The translations under genes were made by a program, and so were the position numbers. The notes beneath the pieces are model-generated. The model saw only the letters and a program-made list of their open reading frames with translations. It searched no databases and had not been told where the DNA came from. Shown here piece by piece: positions 40,126 through 51,779 of a stretch of 64,000 bases of DNA (the first letter of the stretch is position 1; each line of letters starts with the position of its first letter). Source of the DNA: Cladocopium goreaui (lineage: Eukaryota; Sar; Dinophyceae; Suessiales; Symbiodiniaceae); contig CAMXCT020001642.1 of assembly GCA_947184155.2 (NCBI GenBank), positions 26,001 to 90,000 on the forward strand. The letters are read 5' to 3'.

Positions 40126-40470
40126 TTCTTAGCTGATATACGCGGGATATGTAAGTCGCGTAAGTAAGGTTATAACTCCGCTATGTGTACAGTTAGCTGA
40201 CTTATATCTGGTATAATTGAGCTAAATAAGTTATGTTGAGTTATATTTTTTCTAATGAGTTACTATTGAGATACTAAATAGTCTAAAGCGATAGCAGAGT
40301 TAGTAAATATTAAGGGCAGAAATAGAAGAGTTAGCCTAAGTGCTATATTTCATTTAGGCGGGTTATGGTAAGTTGAATAAATGGGTTATGGCATTTAGAT
40401 AACTCCCCTAAGTGCAACTTAGTATTTTTTGGTAAGTCCGCTAAGTCTGATTTAGGGGCCCTAGAAAATT
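40126..40470. other. AT-rich DNA with AAGTTA/TAAGT motifs
   Basis: Dense TAAGT, GAGTTA and ATAACTCC words (e.g. AACTCCCCTAAGTGCAACTT). It abuts the truncated 5' side of the copia remnant, so it may be the element that replaced it. No ORF. Confidence 0.4.
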
Positions 40471-41090
40471 GAAAAAAAACACCCTGGGAGATTGTTTTTT
40501 TTGGGTGGTGGCAGCCTGCTTTTTTTTTTCACGATGATTGATCATATTTTTCCACGCAGATGGTTTGAAAAAAAACAACAGGTTGATTGTGGGCGATGTT
40601 GTTTGGGGTGAAACATGTTTTTTTTGCTTTTGTCGGGGAATGTGTTTTGTATAATTTTGCCAAACTAGCATGTTATTTTCTTGCGGTTGCTAGGCGAATG
40701 AAAACAGAAAGGGCATGGAACGAACATGTTTCCTTGGCTCAATTGTTTTTCACCCCATGCAATTTCAGAATGCAACATGTTTTACCAAAGTAGATTTTTA
40801 AAAAAAGGAACAGAGAATGAAACAACAATTGTTCAGTGGAACCTTACATCGATTTTTACTTGTTCAGCTTTGAGAAATGTCATTTGAATCATCATGTCTT
40901 CGACTTCGGTCCGCTCAGACCGTGGATGGTGGGCATTGGTTCACCTGTGCAGGCGTCTTCCGAGGAAGGGTGTTCTATATAAGAAATTAGATTTGATCGT
41001 GGTCATTGAACCGTTTTGGAACTTGGAAGATTGCACCAAATATTCATGGAAATGTTGTGTTGTCAATCAGGGATTGTTGAGTTCCTAGCC
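40471..41090. other. spacer upstream of gene 1
   Basis: Poly-T and poly-A runs to 40870. An ATG at 40893 opens MSSTSVRSDRGWWALVHLC before a TGCAG/GCGTCT site, so a short upstream exon joined to gene 1 is possible. Confidence 0.35.
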
Positions 41091-41100
41091 AATGTTTGAT

Positions 41101-41113
41101 TGCTTCCTTGCAG
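41101..41113 (+). promoter_or_regulatory. candidate spliced-leader acceptor of gene 1
   Basis: TGCTTCCTTGCAG is a pyrimidine-rich tract ending in AG, 100 nt before the ATG at 41214. In dinoflagellates the spliced leader is joined at such sites. It could equally be a cis acceptor from an upstream exon. Confidence 0.45.
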
Positions 41114-41213
41114 TGCAGAAGCAGGCAGAGCATCGTCTCGCCTGCCCAGCTGCAGAGTTCACTCGCAGCTCACCGCAGCTCGTTTGGGATCAGATCGAGT
41201 GAACAAAAACAAC

Positions 41214-43679
41214 ATGGCGATTCCACAGGAGGTCGCTGACAAAGTCCAGCAGAAGCTGGCGGAAGCCAGGGATGGCACCAAACTGGTGTCAACAGTGGAC
41301 GCAGTCCTGAAGATTTTGCAGGCTCATTCCCTCGCCTGGCGGCAAACAATCTTGCCGCCGCATGTGGGGGTTCATCAGATGAACCGAGATGGCCTTGGCC
41401 TCAACAGCAGTGAAGTACATGCGCTCATAGATGACGTGTTGAGCGTCGGGTTCGCCCGTGATGAGGTCAGGGGCGTGTGCTTCGAAGTGCAGCACTCAAA
41501 CGAAGCTACACGCAAATTCAATGAAAAGATGGTTGCAGAAAGCGGAGGCAATCTCGCCCCCTTGGATGCTGCGAGCATTCGATATGCATCGGTGGCCGGG
41601 TCACATTTAAACGCTGGATTGAACTGCTGGCTCCAGTCAATCAAGCACCAGGGCCAGCCGTTGAGCTTAGCCAGATTGCAGGAGATTGACGCAGAGTACT
41701 ACAAGGCGTGCATGGAAGGAACAAGTTGGCTTGTGGTGTCTAGCCAGGTTGAAAGCAAGTGGCCAGAACTTCCTGGGATGATCCAGGCTGCCAACAACAC
41801 GGCTTCGCACCTGTCCAGGACAGAGAGTGAGCTGCAACTCCTGAGAAAGATATGGCATTGCACAGTGGCAAAGCAGGAAGGTGGCAAGGTTTCCCTGTGC
41901 TGGGGCGACATCGCCAGCATGGTGCTCAGGACGAAACCCACATTGGGTCAGTCTGGGCCATTCCTCTTCAATTTCATTGTGAAGTTCAGCGGTGGAGTCA
42001 AGGGTGCTTTCCTGGAAGACACCTTGAACTACATCAAGGCACATGGATATGCCCAGAGGACTGTCGGCGCCGAAGTGTACGAATTGCTGGCACAGGACAT
42101 CAAAGGAACAGAACAACATGCCATCTATCGACACTGTATCCAGGCTGATTAGCTGGCAAAATTGTCACAAGGTAACAGGTGGCTATATCAAGCACGTATT
42201 TCGTTAGATGCCAGGGTTCAAGTCAACTAAGGTGTTCTGAAAGCATTGTACACCGTTCCGGATAAGACTCTCTTTTGCACAGACGTCCGGAAAGCAATGT
42301 CAGCGAACATGAAGGCCAAGATGGTCATGGTTGAAGGCGCGCTGGCCACAGCCGAGAAGGTCTGCGCCTACTACAAAGTGGAGGGGCACATCAAACTTGC
42401 TGCTCTTGGAGCTTTCTCCAGGAACTGCATCTTGGCAGTCATCGAAAAGAAGCACAAGGATCTTCCTTTTTTTGACTCTGTCGAAGCTGCCGGTGTGGAC
42501 TTCATTCAGAGCCTCAATGAGCAGATGGGCAACCCAGGGATAGGTTCTCCATGGGTAGTGCCATCGAAACCGGAATCTGCAGCATCATCAGGAAAACAGA
42601 AAACGCCGAAAAGGGCTCATGGAGAGAAAACAATTGAGCCCTTTGGCAAAATTTTGCATATAGACTTTTTACGTGTTGTGCATTTTATTTGATCAGGGCA
42701 GGCAATCCATTGGCCAAGCGGTTCAAAATATGTTTTTTCGTTTGGGTCATGCCTTGAGGCTGAGAGCATTAGATTCGATGGGCAGAATCAGCAATGCTGC
42801 CATGCTGAAGGACAAGGGTTTCACCGAGGGAATGATCGTGCATCGGAAGAGTGATGATACCATCGCCACGATTGAGAAGATGGCAGCGGGATCGATCACC
42901 TTGAAGGTGGGTGCAGAGTTGAAGACTTGCAGTAGCGAATCGTTTTTGAAGGGAGATTGGAAGCCCAGTCGTGAGAAGGCGGAGGCTGAGAAGATTGACT
43001 GGCTCCCTCATTCTCCGCAGCATTCGAGGGAGCACCTGGTGGCTGCCATGAGATCGAAGGTGGTGTACACCATGTACGTCAAAGCCACCCCATGCCCCAC
43101 AGAGCTTGAGATCTTCACGAAACCCAAGCAGGTGAAGGCACTCAAAAGCTTTTCCAAGGGGGCTTTGCGTCTGGAACTTCAAACCTACAAGGTGGACATC
43201 AAGACTGAGGACAAAGGTGCAGGAGGCTCTGTTTGTCTGGGCCACTTTGCCGACAAGGACAAGGTTTCTTTGATGTTTCTTTTCCCATGCACCATCGGGA
43301 AGCACGGGCAAACACGGTATATTTTGGATATCTAGTTACCATGTGTAAAAAACGGAACATGTTGAAATGATTGCAGGATGCTACCAAGCACTGGATCTTT
43401 CTGAATCCCTGCAGCAGTTCCAACTACGTTGCCCCCTGTTGGTACGTGCAAGTGACGAACGAATATGATGAGTCCAATATGGAACTAAGTTCAGACTGCA
43501 GTGGTCAAAAATTGACATTGGACAAAGATTTCAAGTTTCCACGTTTGGTGAATCATAAAAAAATTCAGGCTGGCGAAGCCCTTATTTTGTACAAAGATGC
43601 GCCTCAGAACCCAGATGCCCCAGTTGAGCAATTGCAAGATGTCAAGCGCCGCAAGACTGGGAAGGCGCCAGGCGCATAG
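41214..43679 (+). CDS. gene 1: four-exon gene, 682-residue protein of unknown function
   Basis: Exons 41214-42105, 42283-42645, 42773-43263 and 43377-43679 total 2049 nt, exactly 683 codons including the stop. Donors are GA (AAAG/GAACAG), GC (TTTG/GCAAAA) and GT (ACAAG/GTTTCT); all acceptors are AG. Phases agree at every junction. The protein starts MAIPQEVADKVQQKLAEARD. Exon 1 is mostly alpha-helical in character. Exons 3-4 read GMIVHRKSDDTIATIEKMAA, SSNYVAPCWYVQVTNEYDES and end KRRKTGKAPGA, a small basic tail. The ATG at 41214 is chosen because upstream in-frame sequence looks like a leader (NKNN before M). No signal peptide or membrane segment. I do not recognise the family; a dinoflagellate-restricted protein is likely. 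Confidence 0.8.
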
Positions 43680-44087
43680 ACACATGGTAGATTTTGCATC
43701 ATGACTGGGTCCGCTATATAGGAGTGGTGGCTGTTCCATGAAAGTTTCATGAGCAAACCTCTTATCAAAACAATCATGCAACTGCAATTCAATGGATTGA
43801 TATCATCACAATTTTGGATGAACGGACCGAGCAGTCGAATGTCTGTGAAACAGGATATCAAAACACCAAGAGCTGCGATGGCCAAGAAAACGTAGCTGCT
43901 GAGCACAAGTTGGAAAGATAACATATTGTTGTGCTGTTACTTTCTTGTTTGGTTCCAAGGGGGGGCAGGACGGAACAATTATTCATGAGTTGGTTTGTGG
44001 TGGACATGGCCTTGGCATGCGGGAAGCAATGCGTGGCCCAAGGACTCGGAAGGGTAAAAGGTTCATCAAACTATAGGAGATTTTGCC
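43680..44087. other. intergenic spacer between genes 1 and 2
   Basis: 408 bp with no exon seen. AACTATAG at 44063-44070 could be the splice acceptor for gene 2. Confidence 0.5.
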
Positions 44088-45031
44088 ATGGAGACCGAGA
44101 GCCCTATGGAGTGGGTGATCAAGCGCGTCACTGCTGTGCAGACTCCGCATAGCAGGAAAAATTGGTTTCCTGAGACCAAAGATGTTGATGGTTTCATCTT
44201 CTTTCATTTCGGGAAGTTTGAAAGAGGCGTGATTTTCGCCCTCACAGGCAAAGGCCTAGAATTACGGGCGAACAAGAGCCCTCACTTACTCGATGGAAAA
44301 GAGTATGATCGCATTGTCCATCTGAGAAACGCCGAATGCAATCGTCGATATCAAGAGACCATGAAAAGAGCCGCGGAGGCACTGGGGGAGGAATGGAAAC
44401 CTACCAAGAACTCCATGATGGCGAAGGATGATCACCGCCTGATCGTGGCACAGTACGTCACGATCAGCCTGCCAGTTCTTCAAAAGGATGCCACATGCAT
44501 CGGTCCTTTGGAGGCCAAGGGCCTTTTCGAACGAATCAAATGGAGAGGTTTCAAAAACAACTTAATTATTGGTTTATGGATCCAAGGACAGCTTTCAGTA
44601 TATAGTTGATTCATCCAACAACAACTGGGACAACATCTTTTTAAAACCATGTCCAGAGAACTCATGTTACATGCGTATTCTGTATTTTCATTTTCCAGGC
44701 AAAATGCCTATGGGGCACCAAAGCGGCTGACCTGTGGCTGGAGCTCAACACCGATGTGTTGCACTACTTGTCCGTTGCCATGAAGATGCCGGCAGATGGC
44801 GATGAGGCTGCAGATGCTAAGCCTCATGATGACTCTGCCCCTGCATCTGAAGCTGCCGGTGAGGCCGGTGAACATGTTGTGAAATCTCCCAAGAAGAAGA
44901 GTAGGAGACGATTCCAGCCAAAACGGTCCCCCAAGAAAAAGGCCAAGAAGACTCATGAGCCACCTCAAACAGTGGGTGAGGAGGAAGGTGATGATGCGAA
45001 CAAGGAATCTGAAAGCGAGGAAGAAGAATGA
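44088..45031 (+). CDS. gene 2: two-exon gene, basic-acidic tail protein
   Basis: ATG at 44088 begins METESPMEWVIKRVTAVQTP, then GFIFFHFGKFERGVIFALTG, and exon 1 continues to about 44513. Exon 2 is 44699-45031 after a TTTTCCAG acceptor: AKCLWGTKAADLWLELNTDV, then a Lys/Arg-rich block (SPKKKSRRRFQPKRSPKKK) and a Glu tail ending SESEEEE before TGA. A GAG/GCCAAG (GC) donor at 44513 keeps phase 0; a GT donor at 44548 does not. That model gives 252 residues. The basic block resembles a nuclear signal or nucleic-acid-binding tail. N-terminal domain not recognised. Same strand as gene 1, 408 bp downstream. Confidence 0.7.
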
Positions 45032-46109
45032 TGATCAGCAGGGCTGATGTGCCGTTTCCCTGCTATGAGGGGTGGTGTTTAGATTTTTTTGAAACAAGTA
45101 TAGCTGCCCGAGTTTGACCGGCATGCGCAGTCAAAACAAGACTGCGAGATCCTGTTGTACTTGGAGAGTGGCTCGTCAATACATGCCGAGATTGTGCAAA
45201 CAATGTTGATTGGATTTTGGTGTTAGCCGATTCACCATCCATGAAAAACACCCAAGATTCTATGGGTGGGATTTTTGATTGCTGCATTCTGTAGGTGCAG
45301 AGACGCAATTGTCTCGCAACTTTGTGCTAGCAGAGGGTCCTCGCTAGCTGCAGCATACGTATATATATATATATATATATACGTAAATGTGGTTTCACCT
45401 GCGGCCAGGCAATTCTTCAGTGGATGGCTTTGGACGCTCAGTCGCTGCTGATTTGGCGGCTTCACCCACGTGATGTCAAACGACCACTGTTAGTTAACTT
45501 GTTAGATTTGATGGTGCATCCACTTTCATGGCACGGTGTTTCCACTTACATGTTCTGAAATTTGGGAAACTGATCAATCCGAGAATATGATGGATACAGT
45601 ATTCCTGTTTGGTTCACAGCAGTCTGTTGCACATGAGGCCAAACCTTCTTCCAATGGAACGTCAAGGCTCCCAATCGGACGTGACTCAGGGCAGTCTGTA
45701 TATGGGTTCACCCTTCTATTGCAATGTGTTCAGTGCAGTTTCCACAAACAATTAATGTTAGATCGTATTGACTTCAAACCCTGGAGCAACGTTATATTGT
45801 ACAGGTTTTATTTTAAAAGGGGTTGCAGGTCGTAATGAAAATTTATGGATTTGGCGATGCCATCAACAGCACAAATCTGTTATCAGAATGCCGTGCGAGA
45901 AACTTGCTATAGAAACTTCGCGCAGCCAGGCCAATCTTGAATGGCCGACTTGGACAAGTATGTCATGGCTTGGACCCTCAGATACTGTACGTTTGGTAGT
46001 TGCACCCTTATGATGATCCTGGTTCCCAACTGGTATTGACAACGGAATCCTGTACATAGTATGTATCATATAGTGCCCTGCTTTTGGGAACACCGTGAAC
46101 TTGCTTTAG
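45032..46109. other. spacer with a (TA)n tract
   Basis: TATATATATA at 45360-45381 and no convincing exon. Short ORFs on both strands lack splice support. Confidence 0.5.
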
Positions 46110-47770
46110 TTGATAGCCAAAGACCCAATGCAGGCAAACCCATCTTCTGTAGCTCACCGCACCGGTGCCGGATGCAAGGCAGAACCGCCTTCGATCATCA
46201 TGGTCAACATCTATCAAATGTCAGGGCTCCTAGATGGAGCAGCTTTGGGGCATGCCTGTTATAGCTGACTTTGAATAGCAACATCTCCAGTGTGACATGC
46301 ATCACAAATTCATGAATGATGAAAGTTATATTGCATACTGATTTGAACTGTTTTCCAATGTTGCACCTTGGCATGCCATCTAAATACTGGTTCCTTTTTT
46401 GGTGAGACATTCCCAGCGATGCTGTTGATCTGCTGGCACAACTGCGAGTCCAGGAACACACGAAACATTCACTCTGCAGTCTAATGTCAATGAATGAATA
46501 ATGTTTCAACATGATTCCGTTTTTAGTTTGTGGTAGCTTCTGTGCTTGAGGTATAAGATTCCTTGGAACTTCCTGCGTGGATCCACAGATTGCCTGGGCT
46601 CCCATATGTTGATGGTTGCATGTTCATTGCAGTACTTCATGGCTGCGCGGCAGCTAAAAACGACAAAAAAACATATTGTTTCTGAAAGGCATTGGTTTTT
46701 CAAACTTGGTCGATGTTCAACTAAATGGGTGACTATAGACTGTGTGTATAGCTTTTGTTTACTTTGCTGCTCTGGCATCAGTTTCGCCACCTGTCAATGT
46801 TGTTGAAGATTATTCATGTCATGGTTTCTGTCACAAACTAATTGTCAGCTCTTGAAACACAAACACACATTCTGAGTTAGTTACAGTAGGTGCGTTGCTT
46901 ACCTGGCAGGGTTAAGGAATGCAGAGCCCATAGGCTCGCAGATCCTGAAGTGCAGAGATATTGTCTCGCACAGGTACCTCGTCCGTCCCTAAACATCAGG
47001 AGCTTTGCCAATTTCACAGTTCATATCTTGGTTTGGACATATACCTTGGCATGCTGAATTCTCGAAGGCACGGAAAAGACTCCAAACACGTGATTTAAAT
47101 AAGTTGGTAATGAGCTAAGACAACGGACCCACTCCTCAGCCCAACCTCAATAAATGAAGAATGTTGGAACATATTTTCTTCAGTTTGTCGCCGCTTCCAT
47201 GCCTCATGCAACCTCATTGGAACCTACATGTGTGGATCCACAGACTGTGTGAGCCCCCCAGGATTAATTTAGCACCCGTCTTTTGTATAGCTGTTCACCG
47301 TTGCCAGATGAAAGGCAAGAACCACCTTCGATGATCATGGTCATCATCTATCAAATGTCAGGGCCGCCCAAATGGAGGAACTGTGCGGGCGTGCGTTTTG
47401 CAGTTGACCTTGAATATGCTTCTAAACAACAGTATTGGAAAGTCTTCAACTCCACTTTGTGAAAGTATACTGCTTTGAACATTTTTGCAATGTTGTTTGA
47501 CTAGCATGCAGGCTATATAGCTCTTTAGAGTTTTGTTGGGCAGAGTCATTGGAATCCATTTTGGCATCCCAATGTCAATCAATGAAAATTGGTTCAGCAT
47601 GACTTTGTTTTCAGCTTGGCACCGCTTCCATGCCTGAGGCTGCAACCTCCTTGGAACCAGCGTGGATCCACAGACTCGGAAACGCGTCCAAGAGTTGTGG
47701 TCTGCAGTTGATTGCAGGCGTACTTCAAGGCTGCAAAGAATGAACAATGACATTTTGTTTTTCAAGGTTC
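46110..47770. repeat. two imperfect copies of an about 1.1-kb unit
   Basis: 46140-46300 and 47285-47440 share CACCG, CCAGATGAAAGGCA-like, CTTCGATGATCATGGTCATC, ATCTATCAAATGTCAGGGC and CTTTGAATA. A downstream piece (TTGTTCAGCATGACTTTGTT-like, CTTGGAACC, GTGGATCCACAGACT) also repeats at 46500-46590, 47185-47250 and 47590-47680. No ORF is conserved between copies, so these look like diverged non-coding duplications. Confidence 0.6.
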
Positions 47771-48934
47771 AGAGTTTGTATCGCCAACTGGATGTTAGCT
47801 CTTGAAACAAATCAAAGGTGGAATGTGGCCACCTGCCATTGCTGACTTGCCAGGGTTTCAGGCATGCAGAGCTCTGAGGCTCGCATGTTTTGCAGTGCAG
47901 AGACCTGGTCTCGCACTGCTATAGACAGTCCGCTGCTCAACACAACATCACCATGCAGTCTGAGGCTGTTTGAAGAGTTTCAATATCATTTGGACATGGC
48001 CATGTAACTTGTATTGCACAACATCATGAAGAAACATCGCGTATACGGTAAAGTTTCGATGGTGCACCTTGGGGCGCTAGCTGTCTCGCTATCCGTGGTT
48101 CTAGGACACCAAGAATCAAAACATAAGATCCAACCAGAATCTAGCGTGTTTAATATTTTGATACACAGCCAGCGATGCTGTTGCTCTGCTGGCTATAGAC
48201 TGCGAGATACAAGAATGTATGAAATATCCCTGCAGTCCAGTCTGAATCTATAGAACTAGCTTATGACCAGTACACGAGTTTAGTGATCCACAGGTTGTCA
48301 CGGTTGCATGCCCCCACCGTTGCATTGCACCGGCGCATGAGGCCAGAAACATTTTGGATCATCTCGTTCCACATCCAAAGACAGTCCCGGCTCCCAATTG
48401 GAGATTACGTGGGCATGCATGGGTATAGAGATCAGATTCTAAAGGTGTCTGGCACATTCTGGCATTATCAATTGAAAATCCTAACATGCATCATGGAATT
48501 GAAGAAAATGGAACCATGCAAGAGATTTTGATTTCGTCATTTTCCAGGGACACTTGTTTTCATCCTCATGCAGGAGTGCTCCACTGATCATTGGATGTTC
48601 ACAAACTTGCGCATCGTTCTCGCCATTCTTCATGCTCAATATTTGAAGGCTACCCTATGGGTATGACTTGATGGCGGATGACACGGCCTATGGCCATTAA
48701 CACCATGTGCATTCTCACTTGTTTTGGGGTATGATGCTTTAAATTCTACTTTAGTCTTGATTGCCTAGACAGCAATATAGACAGTTCTAAAGCACCCCAC
48801 CGGAATCACTCCTGCTGCGATGCAACTGCGTTGCTGGCCCCACAAAACATCCATGTATAGATGGATATCTAGAAAACCAACATCGTATTATGCATGAATA
48901 ATTTCAGACATGCTCACATTCTTTGCATCTATAG
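47771..48934. other. non-coding, repeat-derived
   Basis: Contains GCAGAGACCTGGTCTCGCAC (47896), a variant of 46949, and further GTGATCCACAGGTTG words. No supported exon until the acceptor at 48934. Confidence 0.4.
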
Positions 48935-49786
48935 GACGGAATTGCCAGTGACCAGTGCATCGTCCCGCGCCCCATGGGCCCCGCTGGAGAGTTCCTGAAG
49001 CTGCTGCGCAAGCCCAACATGGCCAAGCCGAAAGGTGACCAAGATCTTCCCGAAGAGTGGGACGAGCCGAAGGTGGAGGACAAGGAGGCCGAGCCGAAGG
49101 AGGAGGACGAGCATGAAGAAAGTGAAGATGAGGCTGCATGGATGGAGAAGTGTGCAAACACCTTCGTGCAGAAAGAGCCGGATGGTGAGGATGTCCCAGC
49201 TGATCATGAGGATGTCGATGCCACGGAAGAAGACTACCAGGAACAGGAGGAGGAGGCAGACGGTGCAGATGATGGGACGATCGAGCTGGATGAACATGAT
49301 GACGCAGCAGATGGAGACGCTGTGATGGCAGATGCAGACCAGGAGGACGATGACGACAAGCAAAAGAAGCTGCATGCCAAGGAATATGCGGAGATGGATG
49401 GTGCCAGGGACAAGCTGGCCAATTTCGTGAAGGGCGAAAGCAAGAAGAGAAAGGCAGAAGATGTGCAGAAAGAGGATGTGCAGCAGAACCATGGCTGGCA
49501 CCGCAACCGCAACAAGGGCAACTATGGCCGCAAGGGCAACAACAAGGGATGGCGAGGATGGTGGTCACCCAAGGGCAAAGGATGGGGAAAGGGCCACAAA
49601 TGGTCCAAACCATGGCACTGGCAGGAGTGGAAAGGCTCAGGCTCAGCCTCATCCCACTCTGGAGGTGGATCTCCAGCGGAGGTGCTGCGCGCCGACAAGA
49701 AGGGTGGCTACTACCTGCCGAATGGCCAGGGGTACATCGATGCCAACATGCAGTACCATGCGCATCTCGGCTTGTTTCAGTGTTGA
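48935..49786 (+). CDS. gene 3: acidic protein with Gly/Trp/Lys-rich C-terminus
   Basis: After a TCTATAG acceptor the frame is DGIASDQCIVPRP then MGPAGEFLKLLRKPNMAKPK (ATG 48974) and runs to a TGA at 49784. About 120 residues are extremely Glu/Asp-rich (EDKEAEPKEEDEHEESEDE, EEEADGADDG). A KKRK basic signal near ESKKRKAEDVQ follows, then a Gly/Trp/Lys-rich segment (KGWRGWWSPKGKGWGKGHKW). The end is ADKKGGYYLPNGQGYIDANM. This layout suggests a nuclear or nucleic-acid-binding protein, by composition only. The ATG at 48974 could be the start, or an upstream exon could be joined at 48935. An internal donor (CAGGG/GTACAT) could splice to the exon at 49922. Confidence 0.7.
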   Translation, partial: DGIASDQCIVPRPMGPAGEFLKLLRKPNMAKPKGDQDLPEEWDEPKVEDKEAEPKEEDEHEESEDEAAWMEKCANTFVQKEPDGEDVPADHEDVDATEEDYQEQEEEADGADDGTIELDEHDDAADGDAVMADADQEDDDDKQKKLHAKEYAEMDGARDKLANFVKGESKKRKAEDVQKEDVQQNHGWHRNRNKGNYGRKGNNKGWRGWWSPKGKGWGKGHKWSKPWHWQEWKGSGSASSHSGGGSPAEVLRADKKGGYYLPNGQGYIDANMQYHAHLGLFQC

Positions 49787-49921
49787 TTCCACAGACGCAG
49801 TGAACTTCAAGTGGCATTGCTTTTTTGAATGCAAATTATTCACAAACCAGTTGGGCCACTGCACCCCTTTTGGTTTTCTGTCCATAAAAACAATCGATTC
49901 ATTTCAGGTGCCATGAGTCAG

Positions 49922-50153
49922 ATGGTTCATGACACATCGCATGAATTTTCATGACAAGTTCATTGTCTTCTCGCTGAGGCCCGGCGAAGGCCTGAAGGCC
50001 AAAGGCAAGAGCCGGGTGCGTGGCGGTGCCGTGGTGCAGCACCAGAAGCACCAGCAGCGCGTGGCAGAGGAGCGGAAAGCAGCTGATGAACACAGCCGAA
50101 GCCTGACTATGAAGCTGTGCAGCATCACTGAGAAGGCCTTGGACAAATTGTAG
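49922..50153 (+). CDS. probable 3' exon of gene 3
   Basis: Open frame WFMTHRMNFHDKFIVFSLRP, GEGLKAKGKSRVRGGAVVQH, then a Gln/Arg-rich helix and TEKALDKL before TAG at 50151-50153. A GAGTCAG acceptor at 49915-49921 puts it in phase 2, matching the alternative donor at 49733 in gene 3 (GGG/GTACAT). If that intron is not used this is a separate short gene. Same strand, 130 bp after the gene 3 stop. Confidence 0.5.
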
Positions 50154-51360
50154 GCAGGCATCTGTGCAGATGGAATGAGATGTGGATAAACCGACATCAC
50201 AGCTGTAGGTGACTCTTGTAGGATCGTCACAAAAAATTCAAGATCTGAGCCATTCAATCTGCACTGTGGCTGCAGTATTTAGGAACGCAACAGATGTTCC
50301 AGGTTTTGGAAGACATGTAGCTGGATCACAGGCGGAATGATCCACTTGTGGCCGATGGAGTGACCGGAAGGGCCTGTGAAAGGCTTGGCTCTCTGCATGG
50401 GTTGCCAGTGTAATTATAGTATTTAAGAACCACCAGTTTCATTGACATTAGAAACAAACATGTTCAATCATGCTCCATGGTGCACCCATGAAGGGTCTTC
50501 TATGGCCATTGTGGAAGATAAAAAAAAGGGAAATTGACGTGCTGCCGGGATAGCTTGTCTAGCAACATACCATGCTTCTAAATTGTTTCAACCTGCTGTT
50601 TCAATCCAACAGTTCCTACATTGGGGCATTCAATCATTGCTTCTACATTGGGGCATTCAATCATTGCTTGGGTAAAGCTATCCTTGTGCGGCTGTCCAGC
50701 CAGCTTCAAATCTTCGCACAGCTGTGCAAGTGTGGCCAATGGATGAAAGTGTTGGTCTTGGTACATGCGCTCACATGTAACTAGCAAAAAAACATACATG
50801 AATGTTTTGGATCATCCAGTAATGCAGTTGAAGATTCATCCATTGGCTGCTCCTCTGCACTTGGCGGTCCTCCGCATCCTCCCCTTTGGGTGAGCAAAAA
50901 AAAGGGAGATGAGCGCAGTCCAGTGTTTTACTTAATGGGTTGGGTTGCAACATCAAAGGATGACATGGAGTTATGTTCGAAATCGATGTCTGACCAACGG
51001 ATGTGGATTCAATGTATTTTTTTTTCGTTTCGTGGGCTTGCTGATTTGAATTTTTGATTCTGACAACAGCTGCTATTGCTCTGGGCTGAGGCCGTGAACG
51101 ACTTTTCTTGGGACATCTCACTCACGGGCCACAGAACGTCAGGGCTCCCAACTGGAGCTGGCTTCGGGTGGTGTCAGGTATGGCTTGGGCATCCAATTGT
51201 TAGGTGCTTCCACATCAGCATTGGCTTTGACATGATCAAAATGATTTGATGATCAGCCACAACTCGCATTGCCACAGGGACTTTAGGGTTTAGGGTTCAA
51301 AATGGTCTTCCAAAAAATTGGGCAGCGCTACCGCGGGGGGGGCGGACCCCCCTTGCAAGA
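50154..51360. other. spacer
   Basis: A 25-bp tandem duplication (CATTGGGGCATTCAATCATT unit) lies at 50619-50669. TTTAGGG occurs twice at 51281-51295, too short to call telomeric, followed by a G8/C6 run at 51337-51352. No supported exon. Confidence 0.5.
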
Positions 51361-51371
51361 GTTGATAGTGA

Positions 51372-51500
51372 AAATGCAAATTTTGTTGATCAACAAAATG
51401 GTGGTTTCCCATATTGAGAATTTTGTTGATCAACAAAATTTCGATTGACATTTTTATTGATCAACAAAAAAATCAAAAAAAATGTTGATCAACATTTTGG
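51372..51500. repeat. cluster of TGTTGATCAACA palindromes
   Basis: ATTTTGTTGATCAACAAAAT occurs twice as a perfect 20-bp palindrome, and TATTGATCAACAAA and ATGTTGATCAACAT are two further variants, all within about 125 bp. They could form cruciforms or be protein binding sites. Confidence 0.85.
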
Positions 51501-51779
51501 CCAATTTGGGCCTTGGGCGGTGTATCTCTTTTTTGTCAACAGGCCATCAAATATTTGACTGAATATTTCTTTTGGTCATCTGAAATCCAACTGCTCCCTG
51601 GCACTCTGAGGCCTAGCATTGGGTGACGATTGGAGGCCACAGTGGGGCTTCAACCAGATCACGATGTGGGTTTTCATCTTGTGTTGGCTTGCATGGACTG
51701 GGAATCTCTTCAAGTGGATGGGGCCAACATTTGAATTTGGAATGATTGGGGCACCCATTCTTTTGGCACATGCCCATCG

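Noticed and set aside
51281-51295. Possible telomere (TTTAGGG)
   Set aside because: Only two copies; no array and no chromosome end.
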